This document shows positions 18,961 through 27,918 of a DNA stretch of 38,655 bases, in pieces. Source of the DNA: Brevundimonas sp. (GTDB taxonomy: Bacteria; Pseudomonadota; Alphaproteobacteria; Caulobacterales; Caulobacteraceae); assembly GCF_030656255.1 (NCBI RefSeq), contig NZ_JAUSOE010000013.1:1-38655 (forward strand), read 5' to 3'. Position numbers and translations under genes: made by a program. Below the pieces are notes generated by a model. That model made no database searches. It was not told the origin of the DNA and was given only the letters and a program-made list of their open reading frames with translations. Position 1 is the stretch's first letter. Every line of letters begins with the position of its first letter.

Positions 18961-19860
18961 ATGACCCCGACCTCCAATCCATCCTCTCCCAAGACGTGGT
19001 TCGTCACCGGCGCCGCCCGCGGTCTGGGGGCCGCCATCGCCCGGGCGGCCCTCGACGCCGGCGACCGCGTCGTCGTCACCGGCCGCCGGCGCGAGGCGCT
19101 GGTCGAAACCTTCGGCGCGGACAGCGATGCCGTGATTTCACTGGCGCTGGACGTCACCGACCCGGTCCAGATCGCCGCCGCCGTGGACGCCGCCGTGGCC
19201 CGCTTCGGCCGGATCGATGTGCTGGTCAACAACGCCGGCTATGGTCACCTGGGCCTGTTCGAGGAGACCGCCGCCGAAGACGCCCGCACCCAGTTCGACA
19301 CCAATGTCTTCGGCCTGTTCGACATGACCCGCGCCGTCCTGCCGGTCATGCGCGGCCAGCGGTCGGGACATGTGTTCAATATCTCGTCCATCGGCGGTCT
19401 GGTGGGCGGCGAAAGCGGCTCGATCTATTGCGCCTCGAAATTCGCGGTCGAAGGCTTTTCGGAATCGGTTGCGGCCGAGGTGAAGCCGTTCGGCATCCGC
19501 ATGACCATCGTCGAGCCGGGCTTCTTCCGCACCGACTTCCTCGACGCCCGCTCGATCCGCCACGCCGCCAATCCTATCGAAGACTACGCCGAAGCCTCCG
19601 CCGCCATCCGCGCCTTCTATGACGCCCGTAACCACAATCAGGCGGGCGATCCCGTCAGATTGGGACAGGCGCTGGTGACCTTGACGCGAGCCGAAAATCC
19701 GCCGGTCCGCTGGTCAGCCGGAACGGACGCCATCGGCGTTGTGGAGATGAAGTCGGCAGGTCTGAAGGCTGAACTGGACGCTTGGCGCGACCTGTCCGCC
19801 TCCACCGACGGCGACTTCGCCTTTCGTGAAGAACCGAAAACGGCCGGGGCCTGGGACTAA
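18961..19860 (+). CDS. Short-chain dehydrogenase/reductase (SDR)
   Basis: A 299-residue NAD(P)-dependent oxidoreductase. The cofactor motif TGAARGLG is at 16-23, NNAG at 90-93, the catalytic Ser at about 142-143, Tyr156 and Lys160 in YCASK. Basic residues after the second strand (TGRRREAL) suggest NADP preference. It is about 50 residues longer than classical SDRs at the C terminus. It is divergent from the AraC regulator and is its likely target. The substrate is not identifiable. Confidence 0.93.
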   Translation: MTPTSNPSSPKTWFVTGAARGLGAAIARAALDAGDRVVVTGRRREALVETFGADSDAVISLALDVTDPVQIAAAVDAAVARFGRIDVLVNNAGYGHLGLFEETAAEDARTQFDTNVFGLFDMTRAVLPVMRGQRSGHVFNISSIGGLVGGESGSIYCASKFAVEGFSESVAAEVKPFGIRMTIVEPGFFRTDFLDARSIRHAANPIEDYAEASAAIRAFYDARNHNQAGDPVRLGQALVTLTRAENPPVRWSAGTDAIGVVEMKSAGLKAELDAWRDLSASTDGDFAFREEPKTAGAWD

Positions 19861-19987
19861 GCGTTAGACCCAGCGCCTCGAAGCGGACCATCAGTGAACT
19901 CTGCTCAAAAGGCTTGTGGCGAACTGGCGCTGCCCCTCAGCCCCTCATTGTGTCCCGTTTGAGGGACGAAAAGACAGGAACCGTCTC

Positions 19988-21094
19988 ATGACCCTCGCTC
20001 ACTATCGTCCGCTTGGCCGCTCGGGCTTGGTCGTCAGCCCGCTTGCGCTGGGGACCATGACCTTCGGTGTCGCCCGCTGGGGCATGGCGCGGCCGGAAGC
20101 CGAGGCTGTGTTCGACGCCTATGTCGAGGCGGGCGGCAATATGACTGACACTGCCGATGTCTATGCCGGCGGCGCCGGAGAGACCATGCTGGGTGAGATC
20201 ATCTCTGATCGCGGCTGTCGCGACCGACTGGTGGTGGCGACCAAGGCCGGCTTTGCGGCGGGTCAGGGTCCGCACATGGGCGGCAACGGCGCCAAACACA
20301 TCCATGCCGCGCTGGAAGGCTCCCTGCGTCGGTTGAAGACCGACTATATCGATCTCTACTGGATTCACGTCTGGGACTCGATCACGCCGCCGGAAGAGCT
20401 GCTGGCGACGATGTCCGCCCTCGTCCAGTCGGGCAAGATTCGTTACTGGGGCCTGTCGAACACGCCCGCCTGGTATGTCGCCCGTGTCGTGACCCTGGCG
20501 GCGGCGCGCGGCCAGTCCGGACCCATCGCTCTGCAGTATTTCTACTCTCTGGTCAGTCGTGAGATTGAGGCTGAGCACGTGCCCCTGGCCCAGGACACCG
20601 GCTTGGGCGTCATGCCGTGGAGTCCGCTGGCCTATGGCCTTCTGACCGGCAAATATGATCGCGCCACGGTCGAGGCGGCCCCATCGCGCGCAGGGGGTTT
20701 GCCGAGCGAGGCCGGGAACGGCGAGAGCCAGGCCGCGAACGGCGCGCGGCTGGACGGCGCCAATCCCTTCGGCGACAGCCTGTTCACGGATCGCAACTGG
20801 AAGATCGTGGAGGCCCTGAAAACGGTGGCGGCCGAGATCGGCAAATCCCCCGCCAAGGTCGCTCTGGCCTGGGTGTTGTCGCGCCCCGCCGTGGACACGG
20901 TTCTTATCGGGGTCAGCCGTGTCGAGCAGCTGAAGGACAATATCGGCGCCGTCACCCTCGCACTGTCCCCACAACAGCTCGCCGCCCTGGATCAGGCCAG
21001 CCGGCCCGCGCTTCCCATGCTCTACGGCCTGTTCGGCGATGAGATGCGCAAACAGGTGGTTTTTGGCGGCGCCGCCGTGACTAGGCGCGCCTAG
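19988..21094 (+). CDS. Aldo/keto reductase
   Basis: A 368-residue TIM-barrel reductase. The catalytic tetrad is visible: Asp54 and Tyr59 in NMTDTADVYAGG, Lys86 in VVATKAGF, His127 in YWIHVWD. The C-terminal VLIGVSRVEQLKDNIGAV is the NADP-binding signature. The family reduces carbonyl compounds. ATG 19988 was chosen; an extended start at 19916 has no conserved content. It follows the SDR by 127 bases and overlaps the convergent second SDR by four bases. A short Gly/Glu-rich insertion with AGGLPSEAGNGESQAANGAR (about 242-261) is present. Confidence 0.93.
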   Translation: MTLAHYRPLGRSGLVVSPLALGTMTFGVARWGMARPEAEAVFDAYVEAGGNMTDTADVYAGGAGETMLGEIISDRGCRDRLVVATKAGFAAGQGPHMGGNGAKHIHAALEGSLRRLKTDYIDLYWIHVWDSITPPEELLATMSALVQSGKIRYWGLSNTPAWYVARVVTLAAARGQSGPIALQYFYSLVSREIEAEHVPLAQDTGLGVMPWSPLAYGLLTGKYDRATVEAAPSRAGGLPSEAGNGESQAANGARLDGANPFGDSLFTDRNWKIVEALKTVAAEIGKSPAKVALAWVLSRPAVDTVLIGVSRVEQLKDNIGAVTLALSPQQLAALDQASRPALPMLYGLFGDEMRKQVVFGGAAVTRRA

Positions 21095-21846
21095 ACCAAG
21101 GCTTCGACCGTCGGCCCGGACTTCCAGTCGCGGAAACGGATGGTCAGCGGGGGCGTGGCGTCGGGGCGGGCCAGATCCACCACCAACGGGCCGATTTCGG
21201 ACGGGTGGGGCAGGGTCTGCGGGTCCTCGCCGGGGAAGGCCTGGGCGCGCATCGCCGTGCGCATCCGGCCGGGATCGACGATGCTGACGCGGATCGGCGT
21301 GCTTTCAACCTCGTCGGCCCAGGCTTTCACCAGGGCCTCGGCGCCGGCCTTGGTCGCCGCGTACATGCCCCAGAAGGCGCGGGGCGCAGCGGCGACGCTG
21401 GTGGTGAAATGGACGGCCCGTCCGGCGTCAGAGGCGCGCAGCAGGGGCTCCAGCGATCGGATCAGGCGATAGACGCCGGTGAAATTGACCTTCTCTACCT
21501 TGGCGAACTCGCGCGGGTCGGCGTGGGCCACCGGCGTCAGGCCGGATGGCCCCATGGTGGCGGCGGCGTTGACCCAGACGTCCAGTTTCTTGAATCGTTC
21601 GAAGATCGCCCCGCCCAGCCGGTCGATGGCCCCGCCGTCCACTAGGTCGAATGGAACCAGGGTCGCGTGCTTGCCCGTGGCCGCGAAGATAGCGTCGTCC
21701 AGCTCTTCCAGCCCGCCTTGCGTCCGCGCCGTCGCCACGACGTGCGCGCCTGCCTTGGCCAGAGCCAGCGCGCTCTCATAGCCAATGCCGCGCGAGGCCC
21801 CGACCACGAGGGCGATACGGTCATTCAGCGGCGGGGCGTCGGTCAT
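21091..21846 (-). CDS. Short-chain dehydrogenase/reductase (SDR)
   Basis: A 251-residue classical SDR: VVGASRGIG at 14-22, catalytic Tyr162 and Lys166 in YAATK, Ser near 150. The NNAG motif is replaced by NAAA (93-96), as in YciK-type members. Its C-terminal part RMRTAMRAQAFPGEDP is normal for the group. It lies on the same strand as purF but is separated from it by the toxin-antitoxin pair read in the other direction. Substrate unknown. Confidence 0.9.
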   Translation of the reverse strand: MTDAPPLNDRIALVVGASRGIGYESALALAKAGAHVVATARTQGGLEELDDAIFAATGKHATLVPFDLVDGGAIDRLGGAIFERFKKLDVWVNAAATMGPSGLTPVAHADPREFAKVEKVNFTGVYRLIRSLEPLLRASDAGRAVHFTTSVAAAPRAFWGMYAATKAGAEALVKAWADEVESTPIRVSIVDPGRMRTAMRAQAFPGEDPQTLPHPSEIGPLVVDLARPDATPPLTIRFRDWKSGPTVEALV

Positions 21847-21920
21847 GCTGAGGTGGTAGGAGTGGCGATGCGGCGGGTCAATGTGTTAAGTTGTAAGCAG
21901 ATGTGCACAGGAGCATCTCT

Positions 21921-22172
21921 ATGGCCGCCAGCACCACCGTCACCGTCCGAGTCAGCGAGAGCCTGAAGGAACGGCTTGGCTTGCTGGCTGAAAAGACGCA
22001 GCGCACCCAGTCCTTCCTCGCCGAACGCGCCATCGCCGGTTACGTCGAACGCGAGTTGGAGATGATGATCGCTGTCGAGGAAGGCCTCGAAGATTTCCGC
22101 ACAGGCGCCGTCGTCCCGCATGAGGAAGCCACGCGCCAGATTCGCGAGACGATCGCCAAATACGAATCTTGA
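21921..22172 (+). CDS. Ribbon-helix-helix antitoxin, CopG/ParD type
   Basis: An 83-residue protein opening with STTVTVRVSESLKERLGLLA, the RHH DNA-binding strand plus helix, followed by KTQRTQSFLAERAIAGYV. The acidic C terminus (EEGLEDFRTGAVVPHEEATR) would wrap the toxin. AGGAG lies seven bases before ATG 21921. It ends TGATG, sharing a base with the toxin start. Such antitoxins repress their own promoter. Confidence 0.9.
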   Translation: MAASTTVTVRVSESLKERLGLLAEKTQRTQSFLAERAIAGYVERELEMMIAVEEGLEDFRTGAVVPHEEATRQIRETIAKYES

Positions 22173-22459
22173 TGCGTACGGTCGCTTGGTCCCGCCGCGC
22201 TCTGTTGGAACTGACCCACGCCATCGACTATCTGGCTCAGCGAAATCTGGCCGCCGCTCAAAGGATCGAGGCGCGTATCCTCGATACGACGGAAAAGCTC
22301 GCCAGGCGACCCATCGGCCGACCTGGCAAGCATCCGGGCACTTATGAGAAACTGGTTACCGGGGCGCCCTACCTGATCGTCTACGCTCTGACCGACGACG
22401 CTGAAGGCGGCCAGGTTCAGATCATCCGCCTGTTCCACACCGCCCAGGATCGGGAGTGA
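22172..22459 (+). CDS. ParE/RelE-family toxin
   Basis: A 95-residue protein of the ParE/RelE fold: VAWSRRALLELTHAIDYLAQ at the N terminus, a central LARRPIGRPGKHPGTYE and the final LIVYAL...VQIIRLFHTAQDRE strand pair, with the arginine and histidine typical of the C-terminal strand. Members poison DNA gyrase or cleave mRNA on the ribosome; the branch is not certain here. It overlaps the antitoxin stop by one base, so translation is coupled. The stop is three bases from the convergent purF stop. Confidence 0.9.
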   Translation: MRTVAWSRRALLELTHAIDYLAQRNLAAAQRIEARILDTTEKLARRPIGRPGKHPGTYEKLVTGAPYLIVYALTDDAEGGQVQIIRLFHTAQDRE

Positions 22460-22462
22460 GAG

Positions 22463-23968
22463 TCAGGCGCTGACCAGCAGCGACATCTGCCGCACCGAAA
22501 CCTCCCGGCCGCCTTCCTCGATCTCGCGATCCAGCAGGCGGGTGGGGTAGTCGCCGGTGAAATAGTGGTCGGTGAACTGGGGATGGGCGTTGTTGCGGCC
22601 CGTTTCGCCCATGGCGCGGTACAGGCCGTCGATGGACAGGAAGCCCAACGAATCGACTTCCAGCAGTTCGCGCATTTCCTCCAGCGTCTTGTTGGCCGCC
22701 AGCAGTTGCGCCCGTTCCGGCATGTCGATGCCGTAGAAGTCGGGGAACAGGATCTGCGGGCTGGCCGAGCGCAGGTGGACTTCCTTGGCGCCCGCCGCCC
22801 GCACGGCGCGGACAAGTTTGACCGAGGTCGTGCCGCGCACGATGGAATCGTCGATCAGAACGACCCGCTTGCCTTCCAGCGCCGACTTGTTGGGGCTGTG
22901 CTTCATCCGCACACCCTTCTGGCGGGCGCCCTGGCTGGGCTGGATGAAGGTGCGGCCCAGATAGTGGCTGCGGATGATGCCCATTTCGTAGGGGATGCCG
23001 CTTTCCTGGGCATAGCCCAGCGCCGCCGGCACGCCGGAGTCGGGCACGGGGACGACGATGTCGGCCTCGACGCCCCATTCGCGGGCCAGACCCCGGCCCA
23101 TCTCCTTGCGGACCTCATAGACCGAGTGGCCGTTCACGACCGAATCCGGGCGCGAGAAATAGACGTATTCGAACAGGCAGGGGCGGGCGACGCGGGCCGG
23201 GAAGGGCTTCAGCGACTGCAGGCCGTTCTCGTCGATGACCACGACCTCGCCGTGTTCGACGTCGCGCACGAAGGTCGCGCCCATCATGTCCAGGGCGCAG
23301 GTCTCGGAGGCCAGAACCCAGGCCTCGCCCACCTGACCCAGGACCAGCGGACGGATGCCCAGGGGGTCGCGGGCGCCGATCATCTTGTGGCGGGTCTGGG
23401 CGACCAGAGCATAGCCGCCCTCGATCCGCGCCAGGGCGTCGATGAAGCGATCAACGATCTTGGCCTTACGGCTGCGGGCGATCAGGTGAAGAATGACCTC
23501 CGAGTCCGAGGTCGACTGGAAGATGGCGCCTTCGCTGACCAGCTGGCCGTGCAGGAATTTGAAGTTGGTCAGATTGCCGTTGTGGGCGATGGCGATGCCG
23601 CCCTGGTCCAGATCGGCGAACATCGGCTGGATGTTGCGCAGAAAGCTGCCGCCGGCGGTCGAGTAACGGGTGTGGCCCACGGCCGCGCGGCCGGGCATGC
23701 GGGTCATCAGGTCGGCGCCGCCGAAGGCCTCGCCCACCAGGCCCTGGTGGCGTTCGGTGTGGAACCGCTCGTCCTTGACGCTGGCGATGCCGCAGGCTTC
23801 CTGGCCGCGGTGCTGCAGGGCGTGCAGGCCCAGGGCGACGATGGCCGAGCCTTCGTCCTCGTCCGCGCCCCAGACGCCGCAGACGCCGCACTCCAGCCGC
23901 AGCTGGTCGTCCTCCGGCTCGCGCCAGTGCTCGCGGTGAACGACAGGATCGGCGATATGGTGGCGCAT
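22463..23968 (-). CDS. purF: Amidophosphoribosyltransferase (PurF)
   Basis: A 501-residue enzyme making 5-phosphoribosylamine from PRPP and glutamine, the first step of purine synthesis. A 26-residue propeptide precedes the nucleophile Cys27 in ECGVCGVWG, as in the B. subtilis-type enzyme. The glutaminase has NGNLTN at about 130-135; the PRPP loop VVLIDDSIVRGTTS is at 369-382. Of the four Cys that bind the [4Fe-4S] cluster in the B. subtilis type, only Cys264 (PCLFEYVYFSRPDS) is retained: Asp410 and Tyr469 occupy two others (by recollected alignment). The gene is followed by an SDR, and preceded by cvpA, the usual order. Confidence 0.97.
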   Translation of the reverse strand: MRHHIADPVVHREHWREPEDDQLRLECGVCGVWGADEDEGSAIVALGLHALQHRGQEACGIASVKDERFHTERHQGLVGEAFGGADLMTRMPGRAAVGHTRYSTAGGSFLRNIQPMFADLDQGGIAIAHNGNLTNFKFLHGQLVSEGAIFQSTSDSEVILHLIARSRKAKIVDRFIDALARIEGGYALVAQTRHKMIGARDPLGIRPLVLGQVGEAWVLASETCALDMMGATFVRDVEHGEVVVIDENGLQSLKPFPARVARPCLFEYVYFSRPDSVVNGHSVYEVRKEMGRGLAREWGVEADIVVPVPDSGVPAALGYAQESGIPYEMGIIRSHYLGRTFIQPSQGARQKGVRMKHSPNKSALEGKRVVLIDDSIVRGTTSVKLVRAVRAAGAKEVHLRSASPQILFPDFYGIDMPERAQLLAANKTLEEMRELLEVDSLGFLSIDGLYRAMGETGRNNAHPQFTDHYFTGDYPTRLLDREIEEGGREVSVRQMSLLVSA

Positions 23969-23995
23969 CGTGGGGCTCCGATGACCGGGGGAAAC

Positions 23996-24592
23996 TTAAG
24001 GGGCGGCTTCGCGCGGCGAGTTAGTCTCGGATTGCGTCCGAGGCAAGGCTTCGTCGTTCGAAAACCCTTTGCGCACGGACGAATCCACCACAGGCGTGAT
24101 CGCATCGGCGCCCCGCCCGATCCCGGGCAGGATGATCTGGATGGCCCGTGCGCCCACGGCGCTGACCTTGTACAGGGCGGCTTCGCTCAGCCAGCGCGGC
24201 GTCCGCTCGCCCGGCATGGCCGCGACGATGACCAGATGCACGGCCCCCAGCAGCACCAGAGCCCGGCCCGCGCCGACGAACACGCCGATGAACCGGTCTA
24301 TCCCGCCCAGCTGCGGATGCGCCTGCGCCCGCTTCGACAGGAAGGAGCCGAACAGCCGGACGCCGAAATAGACCACCATGAAGGCGACGATGGCCGCCAG
24401 GATCGTTCCGGCCCAGTCCGGGTCCACCAGGGCGCGCCCCAGGATCGCCGTCCACGGCAGGGTCACCAGCGCCACCAGCGCGGCCAGCAGGGCGCTGAGC
24501 AGGGTGATGATCTCGCGCACCCCGCCGCGCACCCAGCCGGCGGCGGCGGAGAACAGGATCACCACGATGGCGAAGACGTCGTAACCGGTCAC
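23996..24592 (-). CDS. cvpA: CvpA family membrane protein
   Basis: A 198-residue membrane protein with segments at about 5-22, 29-50, 62-83 and 99-126. The pattern YDVFAIVVILFSAAAGWVRGGVREIITLLSA, a first segment followed by a basic/RG motif, is the CvpA signature. CvpA is needed for colicin V production and is commonly next to purF. It is 27 bases upstream of purF. The C-terminal tail is charged and Ser/Pro-rich (QSETNSPREAAP). Confidence 0.9.
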   Translation of the reverse strand: MTGYDVFAIVVILFSAAAGWVRGGVREIITLLSALLAALVALVTLPWTAILGRALVDPDWAGTILAAIVAFMVVYFGVRLFGSFLSKRAQAHPQLGGIDRFIGVFVGAGRALVLLGAVHLVIVAAMPGERTPRWLSEAALYKVSAVGARAIQIILPGIGRGADAITPVVDSSVRKGFSNDEALPRTQSETNSPREAAP

Positions 24593-24620
24593 TCAGGGGT
24601 CCAGCAGCTGTTGCGTGCGT

Positions 24621-26000
24621 CTAATAGCGGTTTTGCGAGATTCGTTCGACCACATCCGTCAAACGTGTCGCAGACGTCACCTTGACCCCCTTGGTCTTGC
24701 CGCCGTTCTGGGCCAGGGGCGGACAGAGCACATGTTCAAAGCCCAGTTTCTGCGCCTCTCGCACCCGCGCCTCGGCTCGGCCGACGCTGCGAACCTCGCC
24801 AGACAGGCCGATCTCGCCGAACACGACGCAGCCCTGGGGCAGGGGCATGTCCAGGGCGGAGCTGATCAGGGCCGCCGCCGCCGCCAGGTCTGCGGCGGGT
24901 TCATTGATCCTCAGGCCGCCGGCGACGTTCAGATAGACGTCTTTATCCCCGAACCCCAGGCCGCACCGGGCCTCCAGCACCGCCAGCAGCATGGCCAAGC
25001 GACCGGAATCCCAGCCCACCACCGCCCGGCGCGGCGTACCATAGGCGGACGGCGCCACCAGGGCCTGAATCTCGACCAGCACCGGCCGCGAGCCCTCGAT
25101 CCCGGCGAAGACCGCCGCGCCGGGCGCCCGGTCCTTGCTGTCGCCCAGGAACAGGGCCGATGGGTTGGCGACTTCCCTCAGGCCGCTGTCGCCCATTTCG
25201 AACACCCCGATCTCGTCGGTGGCGCCGAACCGGTTCTTGCCGGCGCGCAGGATGCGGAACGGATAGCCGCGCTCGCCCTCGAAGGTCATGACGGCGTCAA
25301 CCAGGTGTTCGACCACGCGCGGACCGGCCACCTGGCCGTCCTTTGTGACGTGTCCGACCAGGACGACCGCCACCCCTTGCGTCTTGGCCAGCCGCACCAT
25401 CTCGCCGGCGCAGGCCCGAACCTGGGTGATCGAGCCAGGGCCGCTCTCATGGACGTCGGACCAGAGGGTCTGGATCGAATCGACGATGACGATGTCGAAC
25501 TGTTCGCGCTTCAGCGTGCCCAGGATGTCGCGAAGGGCCGTCGCCGCCGCCAGATTGACCGGCGCCTGTTCCAGCCCCATCCGCTTGGCCCGCGCCCGGA
25601 TCTGCTCGACCGCCTCTTCGCCCGAAATATAGGCGATGCGGGCGCCGCGCAGCGCGGCCTTGGCGGCTACTTCCAGCAGCAGGGTCGACTTGCCCACCCC
25701 CGGATCGCCGCTCAGCAGGATGGCCGAACCCGGCACAACGCCGCCGCCGCAGACCCGGTCGAACTCGGCCACGCCCGTCGTGATGCGAGGCGGTTCGGGG
25801 GTGTCGGACTGAAGCGTCTCGAACTGCAGGCCGCGCCCGCGCGCCGAAGCCGCAGCCGAGGGCTTGATCGCCCCCGGCGGGGCCGACCGGCTCTCTTCCG
25901 TCAAGGTGTTCCACTGTCCGCACGACGCACACTGGCCCGACCATTTGCCATGCACCGAGCCGCAGGACTGACAGACATAGAGGGCGGAATCGCGAGCCAT
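24621..26000 (-). CDS. radA: DNA repair protein RadA/Sms
   Basis: A 459-residue branch-migration ATPase. The N-terminal zinc finger has Cys10, 13, 24 and 27 (CQSCG and CASCG). Walker A GDPGVGKST is at 98-106, Walker B VIVDSIQTL near 171-179, and the RadA-specific KNRFG is at 255-259. The C-terminal Lon-like domain contains DVYLNVAGGLRINEPAADLA. An in-frame ATG two codons earlier is possible, but AAAGG fits ATG 26000 better. cvpA starts 28 bases downstream, so radA-cvpA-purF look co-transcribed. Confidence 0.96.
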   Translation of the reverse strand: MARDSALYVCQSCGSVHGKWSGQCASCGQWNTLTEESRSAPPGAIKPSAAASARGRGLQFETLQSDTPEPPRITTGVAEFDRVCGGGVVPGSAILLSGDPGVGKSTLLLEVAAKAALRGARIAYISGEEAVEQIRARAKRMGLEQAPVNLAAATALRDILGTLKREQFDIVIVDSIQTLWSDVHESGPGSITQVRACAGEMVRLAKTQGVAVVLVGHVTKDGQVAGPRVVEHLVDAVMTFEGERGYPFRILRAGKNRFGATDEIGVFEMGDSGLREVANPSALFLGDSKDRAPGAAVFAGIEGSRPVLVEIQALVAPSAYGTPRRAVVGWDSGRLAMLLAVLEARCGLGFGDKDVYLNVAGGLRINEPAADLAAAAALISSALDMPLPQGCVVFGEIGLSGEVRSVGRAEARVREAQKLGFEHVLCPPLAQNGGKTKGVKVTSATRLTDVVERISQNRY

Positions 26001-26135
26001 GGGCATCCTTTAGCAGGCCGAACGGAGAACGGGGCCGTCCATCCAGTCGCCCTTTGCGCCGTCGCCACGTCATTTCCGGTCGCAGCCGCAACCTTTGCCG
26101 TAGTTCCGGGTTGAGATCGTGTCGCAGATGGCTTG

Positions 26136-26150
26136 CGTCGCCAGGCGACG
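26136..26150. repeat. Palindrome CGTCGCC-A-GGCGACG before Yip1 gene
   Basis: A perfect seven-base inverted repeat with a one-base spacer lies in the 196-base gap between radA and the Yip1 gene. It is GC-rich and may be an operator or a hairpin. No nearby regulator suggests an owner. Confidence 0.3.
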
Positions 26151-26196
26151 TAACGTCAATATCGCGTATCGCCCACACTGTTTTACAGGCTTGTCC

Positions 26197-26835
26197 ATGA
26201 CCGAACCGACCCCGCCGACGCAACCCGCCGTCGATCCGGCCCTGATCGCCCGGGTCAAGGGCATCATCCTGCAGCCGAAGACCGAATGGGCGCGCATCGA
26301 CGGCGAGTTCGCCACGACCCGTAGCCTGTTCACCCGCTACGCCATGATCCTGGCCGCCATCGGCCCGATCTGCAGCCTGATCGGCGGCCAGCTTCTGCCC
26401 CTGTTCGGCACGCCCATGTCGATCCTCGGCGCGCTTCTGATCGCGGTGGTCAGCTATGTGCTGTCTCTGGTCGCCGTCTATCTGCTGGGCCTGATCATCA
26501 ACGCCCTGGCCCCCAGTTTCGGCGGGACCAGCAATCCGGTTCAGGCGATGAAGGTGGCGGTCTATTCCTATACGGCCGCCTGGCTGGTCGGGGTCTTCGG
26601 CCTGATCCCCATGCTGGGCGTCCTGGCCATTTTGGGCCTCTACAGCTTCTATCTGCTGTACCTGGGCCTGCCGATGCTGATGAAGGTCCCGGCGGACAAG
26701 GCCGTCGGCTACTTCATCGTCACGGTGATCCTGGGCCTGGTCATGAGCTTCATCATCAGCGCCATCGTCGGCACGATCGGCGCCAGTTTCGTGGTCGCCG
26801 GGGCCGGCATGGCGGCCATCAGCGGCGGTTACTGA
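26197..26835 (+). CDS. Yip1-domain membrane protein
   Basis: A 212-residue integral membrane protein. A soluble N terminus (PALIARVKGIILQPKTEWARI) leads to about five membrane segments at 50-72, 80-106, 124-150, 157-175 and 180-206. The opening helix with KTEWxxI followed by paired segments is the Yip1 family (PF04893) pattern. Bacterial members lack a clear role. ATG 26197 follows ACAGG. Its 3' end overlaps the convergent alr gene by seven bases. Confidence 0.85.
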   Translation: MTEPTPPTQPAVDPALIARVKGIILQPKTEWARIDGEFATTRSLFTRYAMILAAIGPICSLIGGQLLPLFGTPMSILGALLIAVVSYVLSLVAVYLLGLIINALAPSFGGTSNPVQAMKVAVYSYTAAWLVGVFGLIPMLGVLAILGLYSFYLLYLGLPMLMKVPADKAVGYFIVTVILGLVMSFIISAIVGTIGASFVVAGAGMAAISGGY

Positions 26836-27869
26836 CCGAGATAGGCGCGGGGCACGCGGGCGGTGACGGCGGTCAGCAGTTCATAGCTGATCGTCCCCGC
26901 CGCCGTCGCCGCCGCATCGATGGGGCGATGCGCCCCGAACAGTTCGACCCGGTCGCCGACCGCCACCTCCAGATCGGTCACATCGACCGTGCAGACGTCC
27001 ATCGAGATCCGGCCCAACAGCGGCCGGGTCTCGCCCGCGACCCAGACCGCGCCGCGCGGCCCGTAGGCCCGCAGAACCCCGTCCGCATAGCCCGCCGCGA
27101 CCACCGCCGCCCGCATCGGTCGTTCGGCCACGAAACCGCGCGAATAGCCGATGCTGTCACCGGCCGGCACATCGCGGACCAGCAGGACTTCCGCCGTCAG
27201 CGTGGCGACCGGCGCGATCCGCTCGTCCGGCCGCCCCTGCGGTCCGCCGCCGTACAGGCAGACGCCGGGCCGCACCGCGTCGAAGGCGAAATCCGGCCCC
27301 AGGAAACAGCCGCCCGAATTGGCGAAGGACCGCGTCACCCCTGGATAGCGTTCAACCACCCCCACGAACCGGTCGCGCTGGCGTCGGTTCATCGGCTGAT
27401 CCGGTTCATCGCCGCAGGCCAGGTGGCTCATGACCAGGCTCAGCCCGTCAAAGACCTCGGGCGCATCCTCCGGCCTGAAGCCCAGCCGGTTCAGTCCAGT
27501 GTCGATCTGTAGGCCGCAAGCCCCGCCGCCGGCCTCGGCCCAGGCCTTCATCTGCGCCGGCTGGTTCAGCACGGGCCGCAGGTCCGCCGCCTTCAACAGC
27601 CCCGCCGCCTCGCCGTGACAACCGTCCAGCACATAGATGACGGGCTCCGCGCCCAGCACCGTCCGCAGGGCCGCGCCTTCGCCCGCCCGCGCCACGAAAA
27701 AGGTCCGCGCCCCCTCGGCCATCAGCCGTCGCCCACAGGCCTCGGCCCCCAGGCCGTAGGCGTCCGCCTTGACCACCGGATGCACCGGAACGCCCGTCAG
27801 GGCCTCCAGCGTGTGGAAATTGCGGGCGAGGGCGTTCAGATCGACGGACAGCAGGGCGGGGGAGGGCAT
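26829..27869 (-). CDS. alr: Alanine racemase
   Basis: A 346-residue PLP enzyme making D-alanine for peptidoglycan. The PLP lysine is Lys34 in VVKADAYGLG; the catalytic Tyr242 is in SIGYSRGF; GYADGVLRAYG and GRISMDVCTVDV are family signatures. The protein is about 20 residues shorter than E. coli Alr. The gene belongs to the conserved dnaB-alr-radA order with a small conserved gene upstream. Confidence 0.96.
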   Translation of the reverse strand: MPSPALLSVDLNALARNFHTLEALTGVPVHPVVKADAYGLGAEACGRRLMAEGARTFFVARAGEGAALRTVLGAEPVIYVLDGCHGEAAGLLKAADLRPVLNQPAQMKAWAEAGGGACGLQIDTGLNRLGFRPEDAPEVFDGLSLVMSHLACGDEPDQPMNRRQRDRFVGVVERYPGVTRSFANSGGCFLGPDFAFDAVRPGVCLYGGGPQGRPDERIAPVATLTAEVLLVRDVPAGDSIGYSRGFVAERPMRAAVVAAGYADGVLRAYGPRGAVWVAGETRPLLGRISMDVCTVDVTDLEVAVGDRVELFGAHRPIDAAATAAGTISYELLTAVTARVPRAYLGQ

Positions 27870-27918
27870 GGCGGCCCTTATTGGCGCAACTTCCCGACGA
27901 TGGAAGGCCTGACGCCGA

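Noticed and set aside
21860-21905. Palindromic operator for the toxin-antitoxin pair
   Set aside because: TTAAGTTGTAAG and flanks give only imperfect symmetry; no confident site.
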